64,000 nt of DNA from Castor canadensis (GCF_047511655.1 NC_133387.1:41024853-41088852), one strand, 5' to 3'. Shown: positions 11,629 to 24,680, counted from the stretch's first letter. The notes: generated from the letters alone by a model not told the origin. Numbers and translations are program-made.

Positions 11629-12950
11629 ACAAAAATGAAATGAAAAATTATAAAGACTGAGAAAATGATAAGTCATTATTCACAAAACTTATAAAATGGA
11701 CAGATTTACCTTAAAATCTTAGTAGAATTTGTATATATTTCTAGTGTACAATACATGCTACAATCTGAAAATGATATTTCAGCTTAAGAATTCCACAATC
11801 CAATTTTCAAGAAATGCCTGAAGTAGATGGAGCTGACACTATTCACACTTTACAGATCACTTGAGTCTCTGATTCTTTTCATTTAAAATTTAATGCAATC
11901 AATTAGATAGATTTTCATAAAAGAAGATAAATTAATTTGGAACACTGAAGAAAGGCAAACCCAATGTCATTTTGGTCAAAAGCTGTAATGAATTATTGAT
12001 AGAATGGTTCGTGGGGAATAAAAGAAGTGATCACTAATAGTCAGCATGAATTCATCAATAATATCCTGCATCCTCATTTCCCAATTTAAATCATTTATTC
12101 ATAACCATGAAAGGTAGTAAATATAATGGATCCATTTATATTTAAATAGGTTGAAAGCTAAGATGAGTATTTAGAAAGTTGTGACTTTCTTTTAGCATTC
12201 TAACTAGTCTGAATTTGACAATGTTTTTTGCTAATCAGATGTTAAACCTCTTTCTTCTGATGGGAGTAAATAGGCCAAATGACATTCCAACACTAAAGCC
12301 TGTAAGGATCCTGCAATTTCTTTTATTCCTTTATTTAAACTCATGAGAAATTTCCATTTTTCCTACAATCTACTGATTGCTTTTGAATTAAATCCTACTT
12401 TACTTTGAATCTTGTCTGCAATGCTGAGGAAATTGTTCAGGGATGAAATTAAAATAATGTTGAAAAAGAATAATCAGGGGCCTAATCACAGGCATCCAAC
12501 ACTACTGCATTTGCATTCTCAAGAGAAAACAGAGACAAACAACCTCTTCAGGAACATTGGTTCATATGAAGATTATTATCCTACTATCAGGAGTTGTAGG
12601 GGTTCTATTTAGATAGAATGCACAGGACAACACCAATGGCTTGTAATTCCCATGAGCCTCTCTGAGGATTAAGGTGTAGTTGCATTGATGAGGCATTTGA
12701 AAGCAAACATGTAATAAAAGACAACAAAAGGTAGCTGGCCTTATTCTTGGGCTGTATTGAGCTGAACTGGACTATGAGAATTTATGGCTAGAATTGTTTT
12801 TCCATGAACAAATAGGAAAAAAAGAAAAACATTAACTATAAAAAAAAAATCTGTCATATCTGGAGCAGACTACCCCAAAAGGATAGAAGTAGGTAGAAGG
12901 TTGTTTTAGACACTAAAAGGGCATGAAACTTGAAATCTGAATATACGTTG
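11629..12950. other. Non-coding DNA
   Basis: I see no gene or recognisable element. The 66-residue ORF at 12412-12612 has no recognisable features. Confidence 0.45.
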
Positions 12951-12954
12951 GTAA

Positions 12955-13125
12955 TCAGATAATATCAGTAATTATTGTTAATTTTCTAAACATGAAGTAA
13001 TATGCATAGGGGAATAGAGGAAACAAGAAAAAATACATATAACTGGTGAATATATAATAGTTCATTATAATTTGTTCAACTTTTCTATATGCTTGAAGTT
13101 TTTATAACAAAAGTAAAATCTATGT
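12955..13125 (+). repeat. Old L1M 3'-end remnant
   Basis: The end 'TTGTTCAACTTTTCTATATG...TTGAAGTTTTTATAACAAAAGTA' resembles the conserved 3' terminus of ancient mammalian L1M elements (ACTTTTCTGTAA...AAATTATTTCAAAATAAAA). It is strongly diverged. Confidence 0.45.
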
Positions 13126-13464
13126 GTTTTACTAAGGAACATACAAGTCAACTAAAAGGTCCTAGTGATCAGAGTCAAAACTTTTTGAGCAGCAAAAAAA
13201 TTAGTGTTGCACTATAACCCAGAGTATAAAATAAATATCATGAGGCTACTTGTATTCATACTGAGATAAATAAATGCTTGGATAAATTAATAAACAGACA
13301 GATGAGACAAATATCCTATGCAAAAGAATACAAAATAACACCTAATCTGTCCTAAGAAAGAAAAATATAACTCCCCAGTCTATAATGTGGGCTGTAAATA
13401 GTGGCTTCCTTCCAGAAGTTCAGTTTGCTGGGGATGGGGGAGGATTTAAGAGACACTAACACAG

Positions 13465-14030
13465 GAATATGAAAAACACTACCTCAGTTAGGTGATCAAG
13501 GTCAATATCAACAGGCACAATCATGTTATTGATTCCATCCTTGATGTCATGGACTGAAAATGACACTTTTCTTTTGTGGTCTTCCTCAAAATAATTCATA
13601 AACTCACTATTACCTTGAGGAAAAACATCAGACAAAATCCAATAGCGCTCATAAAATATCTGATCAATACATCTCAAAACTGTCAAAACCACCAAAAACA
13701 AGGAAAGTCTGAGAAAATGCCACAGCCTCTAAGAGAAGCTTAAGGAAATAGGACCAATAAATGTAAATTCAGTATGCAGGCGGGGTGCATAAGTACTATA
13801 TTAAAACAGAAAAAGTTCATTAGAGAAATACTAAGGACATCTGCAGAAACCATGGATTTTGATCAATAATGATATATATCAATACTGATTCATGAATTAG
13901 ACACTGTACCATACATACTAATGTAAAATTTCAATAGAAGAAACTGGGTGTAATGTATATGAGAATGTGCAATATTAACTACTCAATTATTCTGCAGATT
14001 AAAACCTTCTAAAAATGAAGTTTCTAAAAA
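13465..14030 (+). repeat. Old L1M 3' UTR remnant
   Basis: The order of motifs matches the ancient L1M 3' UTR as I recall it: AGGTGATCAAGGTCAATATC, CCTTGATGTCATGGACTGAA, TGGTCTTCCTCAAAA, ACATCAGACAAAATCCAA, CAAGGAAAGTCTGAGAAAAT and a terminal block ending AAAATGAAG. The 81-residue minus-strand ORF here is therefore repeat-derived and not a gene. Confidence 0.7.
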
Positions 14031-14617
14031 AAACCTAGACTTTAAATCAGTGTCTCATATGTAAAAATCCGCCTTGAAATTACTTGAATGTATATAAAAA
14101 TATTACTTTTAAAAGTAAAATAGTGAAAGGAAGGAAGTGACCCAGTATATGAGAGTGGTTTAAAAAATTATAGTTCAATTATACTGCATAGCAATCAAAA
14201 GGTATACTGTAGGAGAATATTAAAATCAAATAATAAATAAGATTATAGCTTATTTTTAAAACAATGTCTTGAGAAATGACATATTTAGCCTTGTCTGATT
14301 CACACTCTATTTGAAGTTGATCCTCAAGTATCTATTTTTTTGAGCCACTGGCATTACATTTTCTTTATTTGATGCGGATGGCTTGTGAGAATTTCAAAAA
14401 TTTTAATGACTGTATTTTATAAAACTTAATAAACAAATTTGGATTTCATTTTTGATTTGCCATGATTTTTATTTCAAATGATATTGTTTTAAGAGAATTA
14501 TATTTTAATTTAAGTACATTTTCTTTTGATCCAGTACCCAATATAATTCAGATTAAACACAGTTTAAACCAATTGAAGCATATTAAATATATAAATATAG
14601 CATAGTATTTTTAAGGG

Positions 14618-15649
14618 GAAATGGTTTCAGTTTTTCTCCATTAAGTATGATGTTGGCTGTAGGTTTGTCATATGTAGCCTTTACAATGTTGAGGTACATT
14701 CCTTCTATTCTTAGTTTTCTTAGAGCTTTTATCATGAAGTCATGTAGAATCTTATCAAAGGCTTTTCTGCATCTACTGAGATGATCAAGTGGTTTTTTTG
14801 TCTTTGCTTCTATTAATGTGTTGCATTACATTTATAGATTTGCATATGTTGAACCACTCCTGCATCCCTGGGATAAAGCCAACTTGGTCATGGTGAATGA
14901 TCTTTCTGCTATGTTGTTGGATTCAGTTTCCCAGTATTTTATTGAGGATTTTTGCATTGATGTTCATTAAGGAGATTGGCCTATAGTTCTTTTTGGATAT
15001 GTCTTTGTGTGGTTTTGGGACGAGTGTAATACAGGCTTCAAAGAATGAGTTAGGCAGTATTCTTTCCCTTTATATTTCATGGAAAAGTTTAAGGAGAGTT
15101 GGTACTAATTTTTCTTTAAAGGTCTGATAGAATTCAGCAGATAATCCATTAGATCCTGGACTTTTCTTTTTTTTGGAGATTTTTTATTGTTGCTTAAATT
15201 TCATTTCATGTTATAGATCTATTTAGGTGGTTAATATCTTCTTGGCTCAATTTTGGATGGTCATAAGTATCTAGAAATTTGTCCATTTCTTCAAGATTTT
15301 CAAATTTATTGGAATATAGGCTCTCAAAGTAGTCTCTGATGAGTCCCTGGGATTTCCATGTTGTTTTCTGTTATCTCCCCTTTTGCATTTTGATTTTACT
15401 GATTTGGTTTTTTTCCCTCCTCATTTTAGTCAGATTTGCCAGGGATCTGTCAATCTTGCTTATTTTTTCAAAGAACCAGCTTTTTGTATCATTGATTCTT
15501 TGTATGGTTGTTTTGGTTTCTATTTCATTAATTTCAGACCTTATTTTTATTTGTTCTCTCCTTCTGCTTATTTTGGGTTTTGCTTGTTCTTGTTCTTCTA
15601 GGAGTTTGAGATGCAGCATTAGGTCATTGATTTGAGATCTTTTTGACCT
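14618..15649 (-). mobile_element. L1 ORF2 fragment, inverted segment (part 1)
   Basis: This is antisense L1 ORF2. The complement of about 14740-14800 encodes the start of the reverse transcriptase domain ([18 protein letters not shown]), and the upstream part of ORF2 lies at 15300-15640. The catalytic DD motif lies further 3' in ORF2 and is absent here. Frames are interrupted, so no product is expected. The segment continues at 15896 after an AT-repeat interruption. Confidence 0.88.
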
Positions 15650-15895
15650 TTTAATATAAATATTTAATATATTTATATATTAATATTTATAAATATAAAT
15701 ATATGTTATATATTTTATAATATATATTAATTATATAATATATAATATTAATATATATGATATATATTATATATTACATATATAATTATTATATGTAATA
15801 TATAATATATGTAATTATTTATTTTATAATATAATATATATGTTATATATATTATATATAATATAAATATTTATAAATAAAAATATTTAATATAA
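15650..15895. repeat. AT-only satellite-like expansion inside L1
   Basis: About 246 bp are made almost wholly of A and T in TATAT, AATAT and TTTAT permutations with only a few G or C. The L1 flanks resume seamlessly: TTAATATAAATATTTAATAT occurs at the left and ATATTTAATATAAACTTTCC at the right. This suggests expansion from an AT-rich stretch already present in the L1. It can form cruciforms. Confidence 0.88.
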
Positions 15896-16019
15896 ACTTT
15901 CCTTTTAGAACTGATTTTGCTGTGTCCCATAGGTTCTGGTAGGTCATGTTTTCATTTTCATTAACTTCCAGGAACCTTTTAATTTCCCCTTTTATATCAT
16001 CAATGACCACTGATCATTG
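15896..16019 (-). mobile_element. L1 ORF2 fragment, inverted segment (part 2)
   Basis: The antisense L1 ORF2 continues with TGCTGTGTCCCATAGGTTCT and then AACTTCCAGGAACC, the region upstream of part 1 in ORF2. It ends where a plus-oriented L1 3' tail begins. Confidence 0.85.
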
Positions 16020-16056
16020 AGCAATGTATGCACATATGAATAAATGAATAAATAAA
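16020..16056 (+). mobile_element. L1 3' terminus in opposite orientation
   Basis: GCAATGTATGCACATATGAA followed by TAAATGAATAAATAAA is the sense version of the L1 3' end seen antisense at 1931, 6971 and 28547. It abuts the antisense ORF2 segment, giving an inverted-5'/sense-3' layout typical of twin priming. Confidence 0.7.
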
Positions 16057-17190
16057 CCAAAAGAATATCCAACTTACTGCAATAAATACCCAGAGGGCTG
16101 ATTATGTGCAAACACTCTCTTGGGAAATTCCCACTCCTAAAATTCAGTCTCCCTCTGGAGAAGCAGAACTACAGAGAAACCACTCAGAACCTCCTCAGAG
16201 CATGACCCATTTATAGGGTGTTATGGCTCATATAATTCAGTCTAAAGGTTTAAAAAGGACTTATTAAGGAGAAATAAAAATCATTGATATGAATTTTGTA
16301 GTACAGGCAGACGCAAGTCAGATAGACAGTAGAGAAGGTATTTCCAGACAAAGAAGATATTAACAAAGAAAAGGAGATGTGAGGATTCAACATTGCACCT
16401 GGGGAACCACAATACCTTTCAGTTCGAGGTCAATATATGAGTTGGAGAAGTGGAAAGTGGTTCTCTAGCAGAGGTAAGCATCATGTGATGAAGACTTTGA
16501 GTGCTTTACTACAATGTTGAGAGATTTTCCTAAAGACAAAAAAGGAATCATGAGACATGTTTTAGCTAGAGAAAGAGCATTTCAGGTTTCTGTGTTAAAA
16601 ATATGGTTTTGATAAAGACATGGACAATGTATTCCAAGAGGATGTTCCTAGGGGTAAAAAAAAATTTTCTGAGGCTAATAAGTCCAAAGCTAAGTTAATG
16701 AAAGTTAGCTTGGAAAGTAAGGATGAAAGCAAGAAATGCAGAATTGGAAATTCCCATCTTCATTGAGGTTTTCACTGCATAGGATAAAAATGAACTTCTT
16801 GGGCATGCTAGTTTTTGTAAGTCCATAGTCTTTCATTTTAGTGTTTCTTCTGTGTACCAGAGCTGTCTATCCAACTGCTCACTTACATCATTGTCTTACA
16901 TCTCTACATATTATACATGACCCAAATGGAACTCATACACTTCCTCTTCAAACTGCTCTTTCTCTTATATTCTCTATCTTGGATGCAATAGAGGGAAATT
17001 ACTATGATGACATTCATCAGGAAAAGTAATGCCACTTTTAGAACAGATATTTGGTAATATCTTGTCTACCAAAAGAAACTTCACCTTAAATTGTGTCTGT
17101 GTAGACATGATGTTGACAGAAATATTAGATGTGGTAACAGTGACTTTGATTTGGGGGGTAGATATACATTACTTCTACTTAAATGTATAG
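16057..17190. other. Non-coding DNA
   Basis: I recognise nothing firm. The stretch has fewer homopolymers than its surroundings, and no ORF shows a family signature. Confidence 0.45.
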
Positions 17191-17287
17191 TTTTTTTTGT
17201 GGTTTTTTTTGAGGCACTTGGGTTTGAACTCAGCACCTCTCACTTGTTAGGCAGGTGCTCTTACATATTGAGCCACTCCACCAGCCC
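17191..17287 (-). repeat. ID-like SINE, antisense
   Basis: A T-rich tail at 17191-17210 is followed by TTGGGTTTGAACTCAGCACC, and the copy ends GAGCCACTCCACCAGCCC. The orientation is minus. Confidence 0.88.
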
Positions 17288-19288
17288 TAAATGCTGGTAT
17301 ATATAAATACTACAAATTATTATTAATATAATATAGACATTTACTAACATTTCAATAATGAGAAAAAGGCTTCTGTAAAATACGGTTAGCAAATAGCTCA
17401 ACACGATAGTTCCTTTCTCAAAGGATTTTTCAAAGGTCATTCGTTAAATTGATAAAATCTTAGTTGGTTATAATGTCTTTCTGTGAAGATATATCATTAA
17501 TTGAAAATGTTAGTTTTCATTCCAAATATATGATATATATATCACAGACTAGTGCAATTGTTTTTTTCTTTTTTCCCAAGGACTCTTTTTGTCTGTTCCC
17601 TACAAAATATATGTTACCAATTAATTACTACTTAACATTTTTCCCCTTTGGTGAGGGGGATGACTTCTATAATACATTTGTCTCTTTCTAAGAAACCTAT
17701 TTGATAGCTTAAAATATGAAAGTAAGATTGAAAGGAAACAATGGATAGAATATAATATGGTGAGGGTTCAGGTGGAAGATTGAGGGATGCTTTCATTAGA
17801 TTAGAAATATTATATCTTACAACTGAAATGCAGATTACACTGTGCCATAATGTTCTTCTCAAGTATACAAGATAAAATTTGCATATCTAAATTGGATCAG
17901 ATTAAATGGGTTACCCTGGCCTCTCTCCCTTGAGCAGCAATCAGCCTGGAAAACCCTGCAGGTGATCCCCATAGCAAATTTTTAATGTCCTTACTCAAGA
18001 GTCTACATGTGTGTGAGTTTATGTGTGTAGGTATGTGTATACATGTGTGAATAAACATATTTATGTCCAAATTTATTTTCATTCTAATTTCTTAGAGAAA
18101 TTATTCTACCTCCTTTTAATAGTTATTTGCTTCACATATTTTTCATTTTCATGTGTTTTTCAATATCTATCTAGTGTCTATCTTGTTTTTTTTTACTAAA
18201 ATTTCTCAGTAGATTTTTTCAGAATGTGATAAAGATTAGAAACTAAGTCTGGATGAAATTACCTTTATTTATTAGTAGCCTATGCCCTTTTCTATTCACC
18301 TTTAAAGAAACATCTGAAACATTTAATGGAAAGTGATAAACATGTTTTACTGACCTATTTTTTGTATAAAAGTATCTTACACATGAGTTTTTTAGTTCAA
18401 ATTCTTGAACTAAAGAATTTTTTGTCTTTGTATACAGAGTTGTATGCACACAAGTAAAGTTTCCAAATAAACCACTAACCCATAGAAATAGAATATGCTT
18501 ACATTTTCTATCTACATATGTACTTGGCACATTTTAATTTTTTCTGTGAATAAGAATTATGGTTGGATTTCAAGAATTTTGAAATCTATTGACTGGTCAC
18601 ATTTGTAAATTTGTGTAAAATTAATGCAATACGAAATGTTTTAGTTGTGTGGATGATCAGAACTTTCACAATCATTCCAAATCAAACTATTCAACTCTAG
18701 ACACTCCTAATAAAAATCAGTTCCAGATATGTTGAGTACTAAAATAAATCCAAAGTCTCAATAAACCAAGAATAATCCTATGCACAAGTTTAATTTCATC
18801 TTTTGTCAAACTTACTTTTATTTAAAATTTCACTGAAATTTTTATGTAGAATCTCACTAAAGGTAGATGATGTAAAATATGTTTTAATTTGGTAAATAAA
18901 ATTTATTCCATAAATTAGTGCTATCAATCTTAGTTAACTAATCATTTCATAATTTGTGATAAAATATTTTCTCCAGAAAAGAAAAACATGAAGTGCAAGA
19001 ATAACAATTTCAGGACTACTACTGCTATTGTTTATAATGATATTGAACTTGGACAAAGTGGCACATTTTATTTTTTAAGTGCATCCACCAATGTTTTTGC
19101 ACCATATCTTCTGTAATTCCTGGTTTCGAAGTAGCTCCTACTACTATTTATATATCCTCAAGTTCCCCAGTTTTACTTTTTATCTATTTGTTAACCTCTT
19201 GCAGGTAACATAAAGACACAGCAGAAGTCTGTATAACCAATTAATCAACATTTAAAGATATTAAATTTTCAAAAAGGGAAGCATTTGA
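17288..19288. other. Non-coding DNA
   Basis: I see no gene. A degenerate TG-rich patch lies at about 18008-18055. ORFs such as 18243-18530 (minus) show no recognisable domain. Confidence 0.45.
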
Positions 19289-19430
19289 GGCTGGGCATCC
19301 TGCACAAGCCTGTTATCTCAGCTACATGGGAGGCACACATGGAACGGTTTAGATTCTGAGTTCAGCCTGGGCAAAATGTTAGTGAGACCGTATCTCAAAA
19401 ACGTGCTGAGCACGGTGCCACATGCCCAAT
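19289..19430 (+). repeat. B1/7SL-like SINE monomer, diverged
   Basis: The copy starts AGGCTGGGCATCCTGCACAA, contains GTTATCTCAGCTACATGGGA and CAGCCTGGGCAAAA, and ends in a GAGACCGTATCTCAAAAA block. These are marks of a 7SL-derived SINE. Confidence 0.75.
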
Positions 19431-19530
19431 TATATAATGTATATTAATCCTATATCCTATAAACATATATAAATTTAGATATATTTAGATATTTATGTAT
19501 TTTATATATGTTTATATTTATATATATTAA
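19431..19530. repeat. TA-rich low-complexity repeat
   Basis: An approximately 100-bp run of ATATA, TTTATAT and TTAGATAT motifs directly follows the SINE. It may derive from the A-rich tail of that SINE. Confidence 0.75.
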
Positions 19531-20111
19531 GTTACTTCAGATGATTTAATTCATGTGAGTATTGCCTTTCACCTGGATTCTAACTTTTAGAGTATAAGCA
19601 GTTTTCAATTTTCTTCACTTTCCAGCTTCAAAGTACTAAACAAATGGTCAACACCATTAGTTGATTCTTTGAAAAACTGTGTAGAAACAAAATGAGATTC
19701 ACAAAATTTAAAAGTTTCATGAAGTCAGCTGGAGTTCCTGGAATGGATTTTGTTAAATATTAGAATAATTCATCATTCTCTGATAAAGTGAAGATAGTCA
19801 TGCTTGTGACTAAATAATATTACTGCACAGGGTATTTAACAGAGTATGAACAGGGAGATGTAGTCAAGGGTGTTCAAAGCAGCTCTGTTTTTAATAGCTA
19901 AATATTGAACTTAGTTTAAATGACCACCAAAAGTATATAGTGGTATGCAGGCTGTTTATTCAGCAGATTTTTAAACAAATACTTTTATCAATTGTTAACA
20001 CTGATAGTTCTAAAAACATAATGTTAAGTGCAAAAGCTATAACCTTATATGACAGATCACTCAATTACTCCTGTGCGTGTAAAAACACAAACTCTGGATT
20101 GGAAGGTACAA
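19531..20111. other. Non-coding DNA
   Basis: Nothing was recognised between the TA-rich repeat and the LTR that follows. Confidence 0.45.
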
Positions 20112-20600
20112 TAATTAGAGTTTCACAGAAGCATAGTACAAGACAAATCTGTGAGTGCAGAAACTTTATTCTGAAGGTGATCACCAACAGGGGAGCAAGG
20201 ACCTGAGACAGGAAAGGGAAGAAAGTCAATAAAGGATGTAATAAAGGATGTGGTACACACTGAATCATAAGGTGAGCAACTGAAGTCCAGTCCAGGTGGT
20301 AAGCTCTGGAGGACTGTGTGGAACAAGCACTTCCAACAGTCTACTTGAAGTGCCAGAGTTCCACAAGTCATTAGTTAAGGGATCCTTGGAGTGATGAGGA
20401 GTGATACTTCTTGAGGCTTCTGGTCTGTAGCACATTTAGTTAGTGGGTTTTAGTGTTCCAAGATAGTCCAAGGAAAGGATGCATCGCTGGCAGTTCTAAC
20501 CAACAGGCAAGGCAGTGCCTGTTGGGTACTGAGGCACCCTGACACTTATTCAGTTGATGACTGTGCTTGTTGGAAGGGGTTGTGTGGGGGAAGTGAATGA
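20112..20600 (-). mobile_element. Probable ERVL-type solo LTR, antisense
   Basis: Read on the minus strand, the left end gives AGAATAAAGTTTCTGCACTC followed by TTGTCTTGTACTATGCTTCT and GTGAAAC. This resembles the poly(A)-signal and R/U5 part of old ERVL-class LTRs. No internal retroviral coding region is visible. The 5' border at about 20600 is a guess. Confidence 0.5.
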
Positions 20601-22149
20601 AATTGAGTCTGCAAAACACATTAAATTTATATGATTTTTTCTTATCTAACAATGAAAATATTTGTGATAAATAAGAGAAAATGTTAATAATTTTCAATTG
20701 TGGTTGTGGATAAAGATGTTTGTGATGGCACTTAAAAATATTCTCCTAAATTAACAGAAACTCAAAGTATAATAAACAAGCCAGTTATCCTTTTATTATT
20801 CAGTATAAACTGACAGGCTGTGAACACATTTGTGGGTTATGAACTCCTTGAGATTGTTTACCATGAAACATAGAGAATCTTGGGAGCAGTTTGTGAAATG
20901 AATGACAGAATTAATTAATTATGAACTGTGGTTGAAAAATCCATCACTTTTAGGCCAACTATGAGTCAGGCTTTTGGTTTTATCCACCATCAATGTAATT
21001 GTCTCTAATTTCTTTAATGTACCTTGGCATTGACTGGGTGAGAAATTTAATGTTTGCCCTTAATTGACTTTAGTGTCCAACACTAACCTCTGAAAAGGTA
21101 ATGTCCCGGATTGTCACGGGCAGCCTTTTGTGGATGTGAATAAGAAGACTGAAGAAAATTTAAGATGTCAGATATTGGAGAGTTTTGATAAGCCTTTAGA
21201 TAAATGTCGGTAAGTTTGTGGAGATGAGTCTTCCTTTTGTTTATTATTTGACAAAATCACCTTAGATGTGATTGTGAGGACATTATAATCTCAGTCATGG
21301 TACAGAATTGTCAAAGAACATCATAAATCTGTCTTCTTCTCTTCTATTGTTACTACTATAAAGGTAGTGGTGCTGCCACACTTTCCCTCTGAATATTAAG
21401 AAATACATTGGGAGATAAGTGAACTACGGGACTAACTCCATTCCAAATCCTAATCAGGGATTTTTCCAACAGATCATGAACTTGCTTTAAGCCAATTCCT
21501 AAGCAAAAATCTGCCTCAGCTCTACCTCCTGGGAAAGAAGTTGCCTCCTTTTGCCATAAAAGACACACAGGATGTACCAGTCACACCTCATCCTGATTGA
21601 GAATAGGGTGCAGAGGTGACAAAGGTCTCATTAACATCATTACTCAGCCCTCTTGGGAGGCTCCAGCCACAGACAGGATAGTGGGCATGGTGAGGGCCAT
21701 GGTGCCTCACCATGCAAGCCACATCCACCTGAGTTCATAGTGTTGAACAGCTGCCCCTTGCCTGGCTACTCTCGGATAGTGCCAGGAATCTACAGCATTC
21801 AGGACACAATGAATCATTGTGGGGTGGGGACTCTGAATTAAAAGTTTTCTGACACACTGGAAAACTGTCATTTGAACATGATTGCATATTTGATGATAAG
21901 AAATTTTTGTTACATTCTGAGGTGAAATAATGACATTAAGGTTTCTTTTTCTTGCTTTTTTAAGGGCCCTTTAGAGAAATGTACTGAAAAAGTTTCTACA
22001 GTGTCTGAGCTACTGCAGAGGTTGGCTCACTACAGTGTGAGCAAAGGAAGGCTGGCCATGAGCTAGAAGGTGATGGAGTTGGGAGGGGGAGGGGCCCTTA
22101 TCTGTTATCTATACTTCTGTTACTATCCATTTAAAATTTTATAATGGAA
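20601..22149. other. Non-coding DNA of mixed composition
   Basis: I recognise no gene. The block at about 21640-21840 is richer in GC than its surroundings and unassigned. The short ORFs there have no known homology. Confidence 0.4.
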
Positions 22150-22552
22150 AATGTCACAGAAAATGGGCGCGCAGTGAAGTGGGCAGAAGCATGACCTCTC
22201 ATGGGAGATAATCTGTGTTGGTCTTGCCAGCAGCTTGGTAGCCTCTCTTGGTTGCTGGAGGGGATGAAAGAGGCAGAGATAGGAAGCCTAAAAGAGGGAC
22301 TTGGACTGCATTGCTGGCCTTGGAGGAAAGCCACAAGCCAAGGACAATGGTGGCCTCTAACAGTAGGGAATGGGGAACTTAGTCCTAGCACCACGAAGAA
22401 TCTAATTCTCCCCACAAACCACACAATGAAGGAAGGAAAGAGCTGGCTTTACCCACACCTTGAGCTTAACCAGGTTACTGAGATTGATTACTCAAGACTG
22501 TGAGACAGGTTATGGCAACTTGTCACAGCAGCAGTAGAAAACTCATACACAT
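22150..22552 (+). mobile_element. MaLR-family (MLT-like) LTR, sense
   Basis: The blocks CCACAAGCCAAGGACAATGG and GTGGCCTCTAACAG, TTCTCCCC, CACCTTGAGCTTAACC, and a terminal GTCACAGCAGCAGTAGAAAA then CTCATACA follow the order of old mammalian MaLR LTRs as I recall them. The overlapping ORFs on both strands (22131-22503) are explained by this element. Confidence 0.6.
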
Positions 22553-24656
22553 AAAAACTTAATGATGATGACACAGTTTAAAATAGAACACTCTAAAAAC
22601 AAATTGGACTGAAGTTGAGGATAGATTTGTGTTTGCATTTGAGTTTAGTGAGTTGCTGTCCTAGGCAGATGAAACACAGGTTGCTGGTTATAAACAAATG
22701 AACAGAACTGTTGAAATGTCACCTTGAGTATTTCTGTCATCCATGTAACCATCTTGATGCATGGAAGCAAGGAAAAGATTGTCTTTTTTCTAATGTAAAT
22801 GAAAATAGATGGTCCAGCTTGCAGGAAAAAAGTCTCTTAGGTTACTTTATAGAAACTATTGGTTGAACTAAAGCCAATATTGATAAGTATTGATTGAATA
22901 AGAAATACTTGTCTTTTCTTCCTTACATCATTACCCTGTGAAGAGATAATAGCTTTTCCTCTTTTAGAATGAAAATTGCTTTGTGATATCCATACCAAGA
23001 TTATTTTCAGAACTGTTGTGCACTTCAAGATACTATCCAAAAATAAAGTATGGAGAGATTGAATTTCAATCATTTTACATTTGTAGTTCTAAAAACTCAC
23101 TAGTTGATTTGCTTATATCTTCAACAACAAGGCAATCTTGCAAAAGTGAATCACCAAATACCAACCCTAGACTTATTACTGATTCACTTTTTGCCTTAGG
23201 CAGTGTGTAATGTCAGTGTGGCTCAGACTCCACTTCTAAAATTTGATGTTTCCAGTTCAAAATTCTCCAATCGCACATTGTGAGAGCTTTACCTAATTAG
23301 TAACTGCAAGAAAGTCTGAAACAAAATGGCTTTGTCTGTTAGGTACACTTTGCTTGAGGGTCTTTTGTGTAGAAATCATGATCATGGGATACCTTAGTGT
23401 TTGTCAACTGTTAAGTGCTTATTTTCTCCCAGTTTGTGATAGGTTTGTAACATGATTATTTAACGCTGTCAAAGCATAAGACTGTGTGAATAGGAATCTC
23501 TAAGAAGTAAATCTTCAGACTTGTCTTATTTGTGTATATAAATGTGGATTATAACCGGGAGTATTTATTATGGAGTGTGGAGTTTATCTTGTGCAAAGCC
23601 AAGGGTCTCTTAACACCCATTCTTTGAAGAAAAAATTTAAAGAAGATGGTGTTATCTGCTTTGATTAAATGATAAAGAACATACAGTCACAGAATTTTGT
23701 CAAAATTAAAAGCTAAATTTTCTTTAGAGTTTATTGAAGAGAAATTTTTTACACTCAGTAAAATTTTCCATGAAAAATAGAATTGAGATTTCAAAACATG
23801 ATTTTCTCTTAAGGGGAGAAATGTGCAAAATTCAAACTTATAATTTTTCATTCCCTCTCTTTTTATAAATATTATTCTTCATCATTGTAAAATATTTTGA
23901 GGACTTTTGTACTTTGTTAAACTATTCACAACTTCTTGGATTTAAAAGACTGCTTAGTAAAGTACCAAACAGAAACTAAGCTTTTTATCTTCATTTTACT
24001 TCTTTTCAAAGAGAGCTTCCCAATTTTACCTAGCAACTGTTTTCTTTAATTTTTCATTTCTACCAACCAAATTCTTAAATTCAAATTGTTGCCTCATGTG
24101 CTCTGACTCTTCCTGGTTTAAACCATCTTCTTTCTGGTTCCTGATTTCATGTTCTTTTATCTGAGTATATTATTGATTTTAGTTTTTGTTCTCTTCATTT
24201 TGTCTGTTCCATTCATTTTTCTTTCCTTTCAAAAAATACATGTTTTTCTTTCTTGTCTTTAAAGATTTTGCCATGAATTATTGACATTGAAGAATGCAGC
24301 ACTAAAAATCAAGCACCATAGGCATGATCAGGTGTCCACTGAAAAATCAGTATTTGTTGTTTTTCTTGGGACTGATAGAATTCCCCAGAAAGGTGTTATC
24401 AAGTCATCTTCTTGAAGAGTTCACATCCTGCTGTCAGCATCCTGAGAACAGCATCAAGGAAAGGAAAGGAAGGCTTTCCTCTTCAGTATGCAGCTGTGTA
24501 CTTAGCCTTCCCATTTCAGAACAGCTCCTCACCTGCACACTCAACTTTTCCTAGACTTCCCATCTCTCTGTGGTTTAAGTTCTCCAAAGAATAACTTCTT
24601 GTTTCTGACGGAGTAGAAAAAAAGTTACACCAATACAGTTCCAGTTTCCTAAAATA
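22553..24656. other. Non-coding DNA
   Basis: I see no gene and no recognised repeat. The small ORFs at 22837-23210 and 24324-24594 look random. Confidence 0.4.
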
Positions 24657-24657
24657 G

Positions 24658-24680
24658 GAATATATATATATATATATAGT
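24658..24680. repeat. (TA)n microsatellite
   Basis: A short run of about 10 TA units, close to the longer CA repeat. Confidence 0.9.

Noticed and set aside
13456..13701. 81-residue minus-strand ORF that looked protein-like
   Set aside because: The DNA matches, in order, motifs of an old L1M 3' UTR in sense orientation, so the ORF is a by-product of that repeat.
22131..22503. Overlapping ORFs of about 100 residues on both strands
   Set aside because: They are explained by a MaLR-type LTR covering the same interval.
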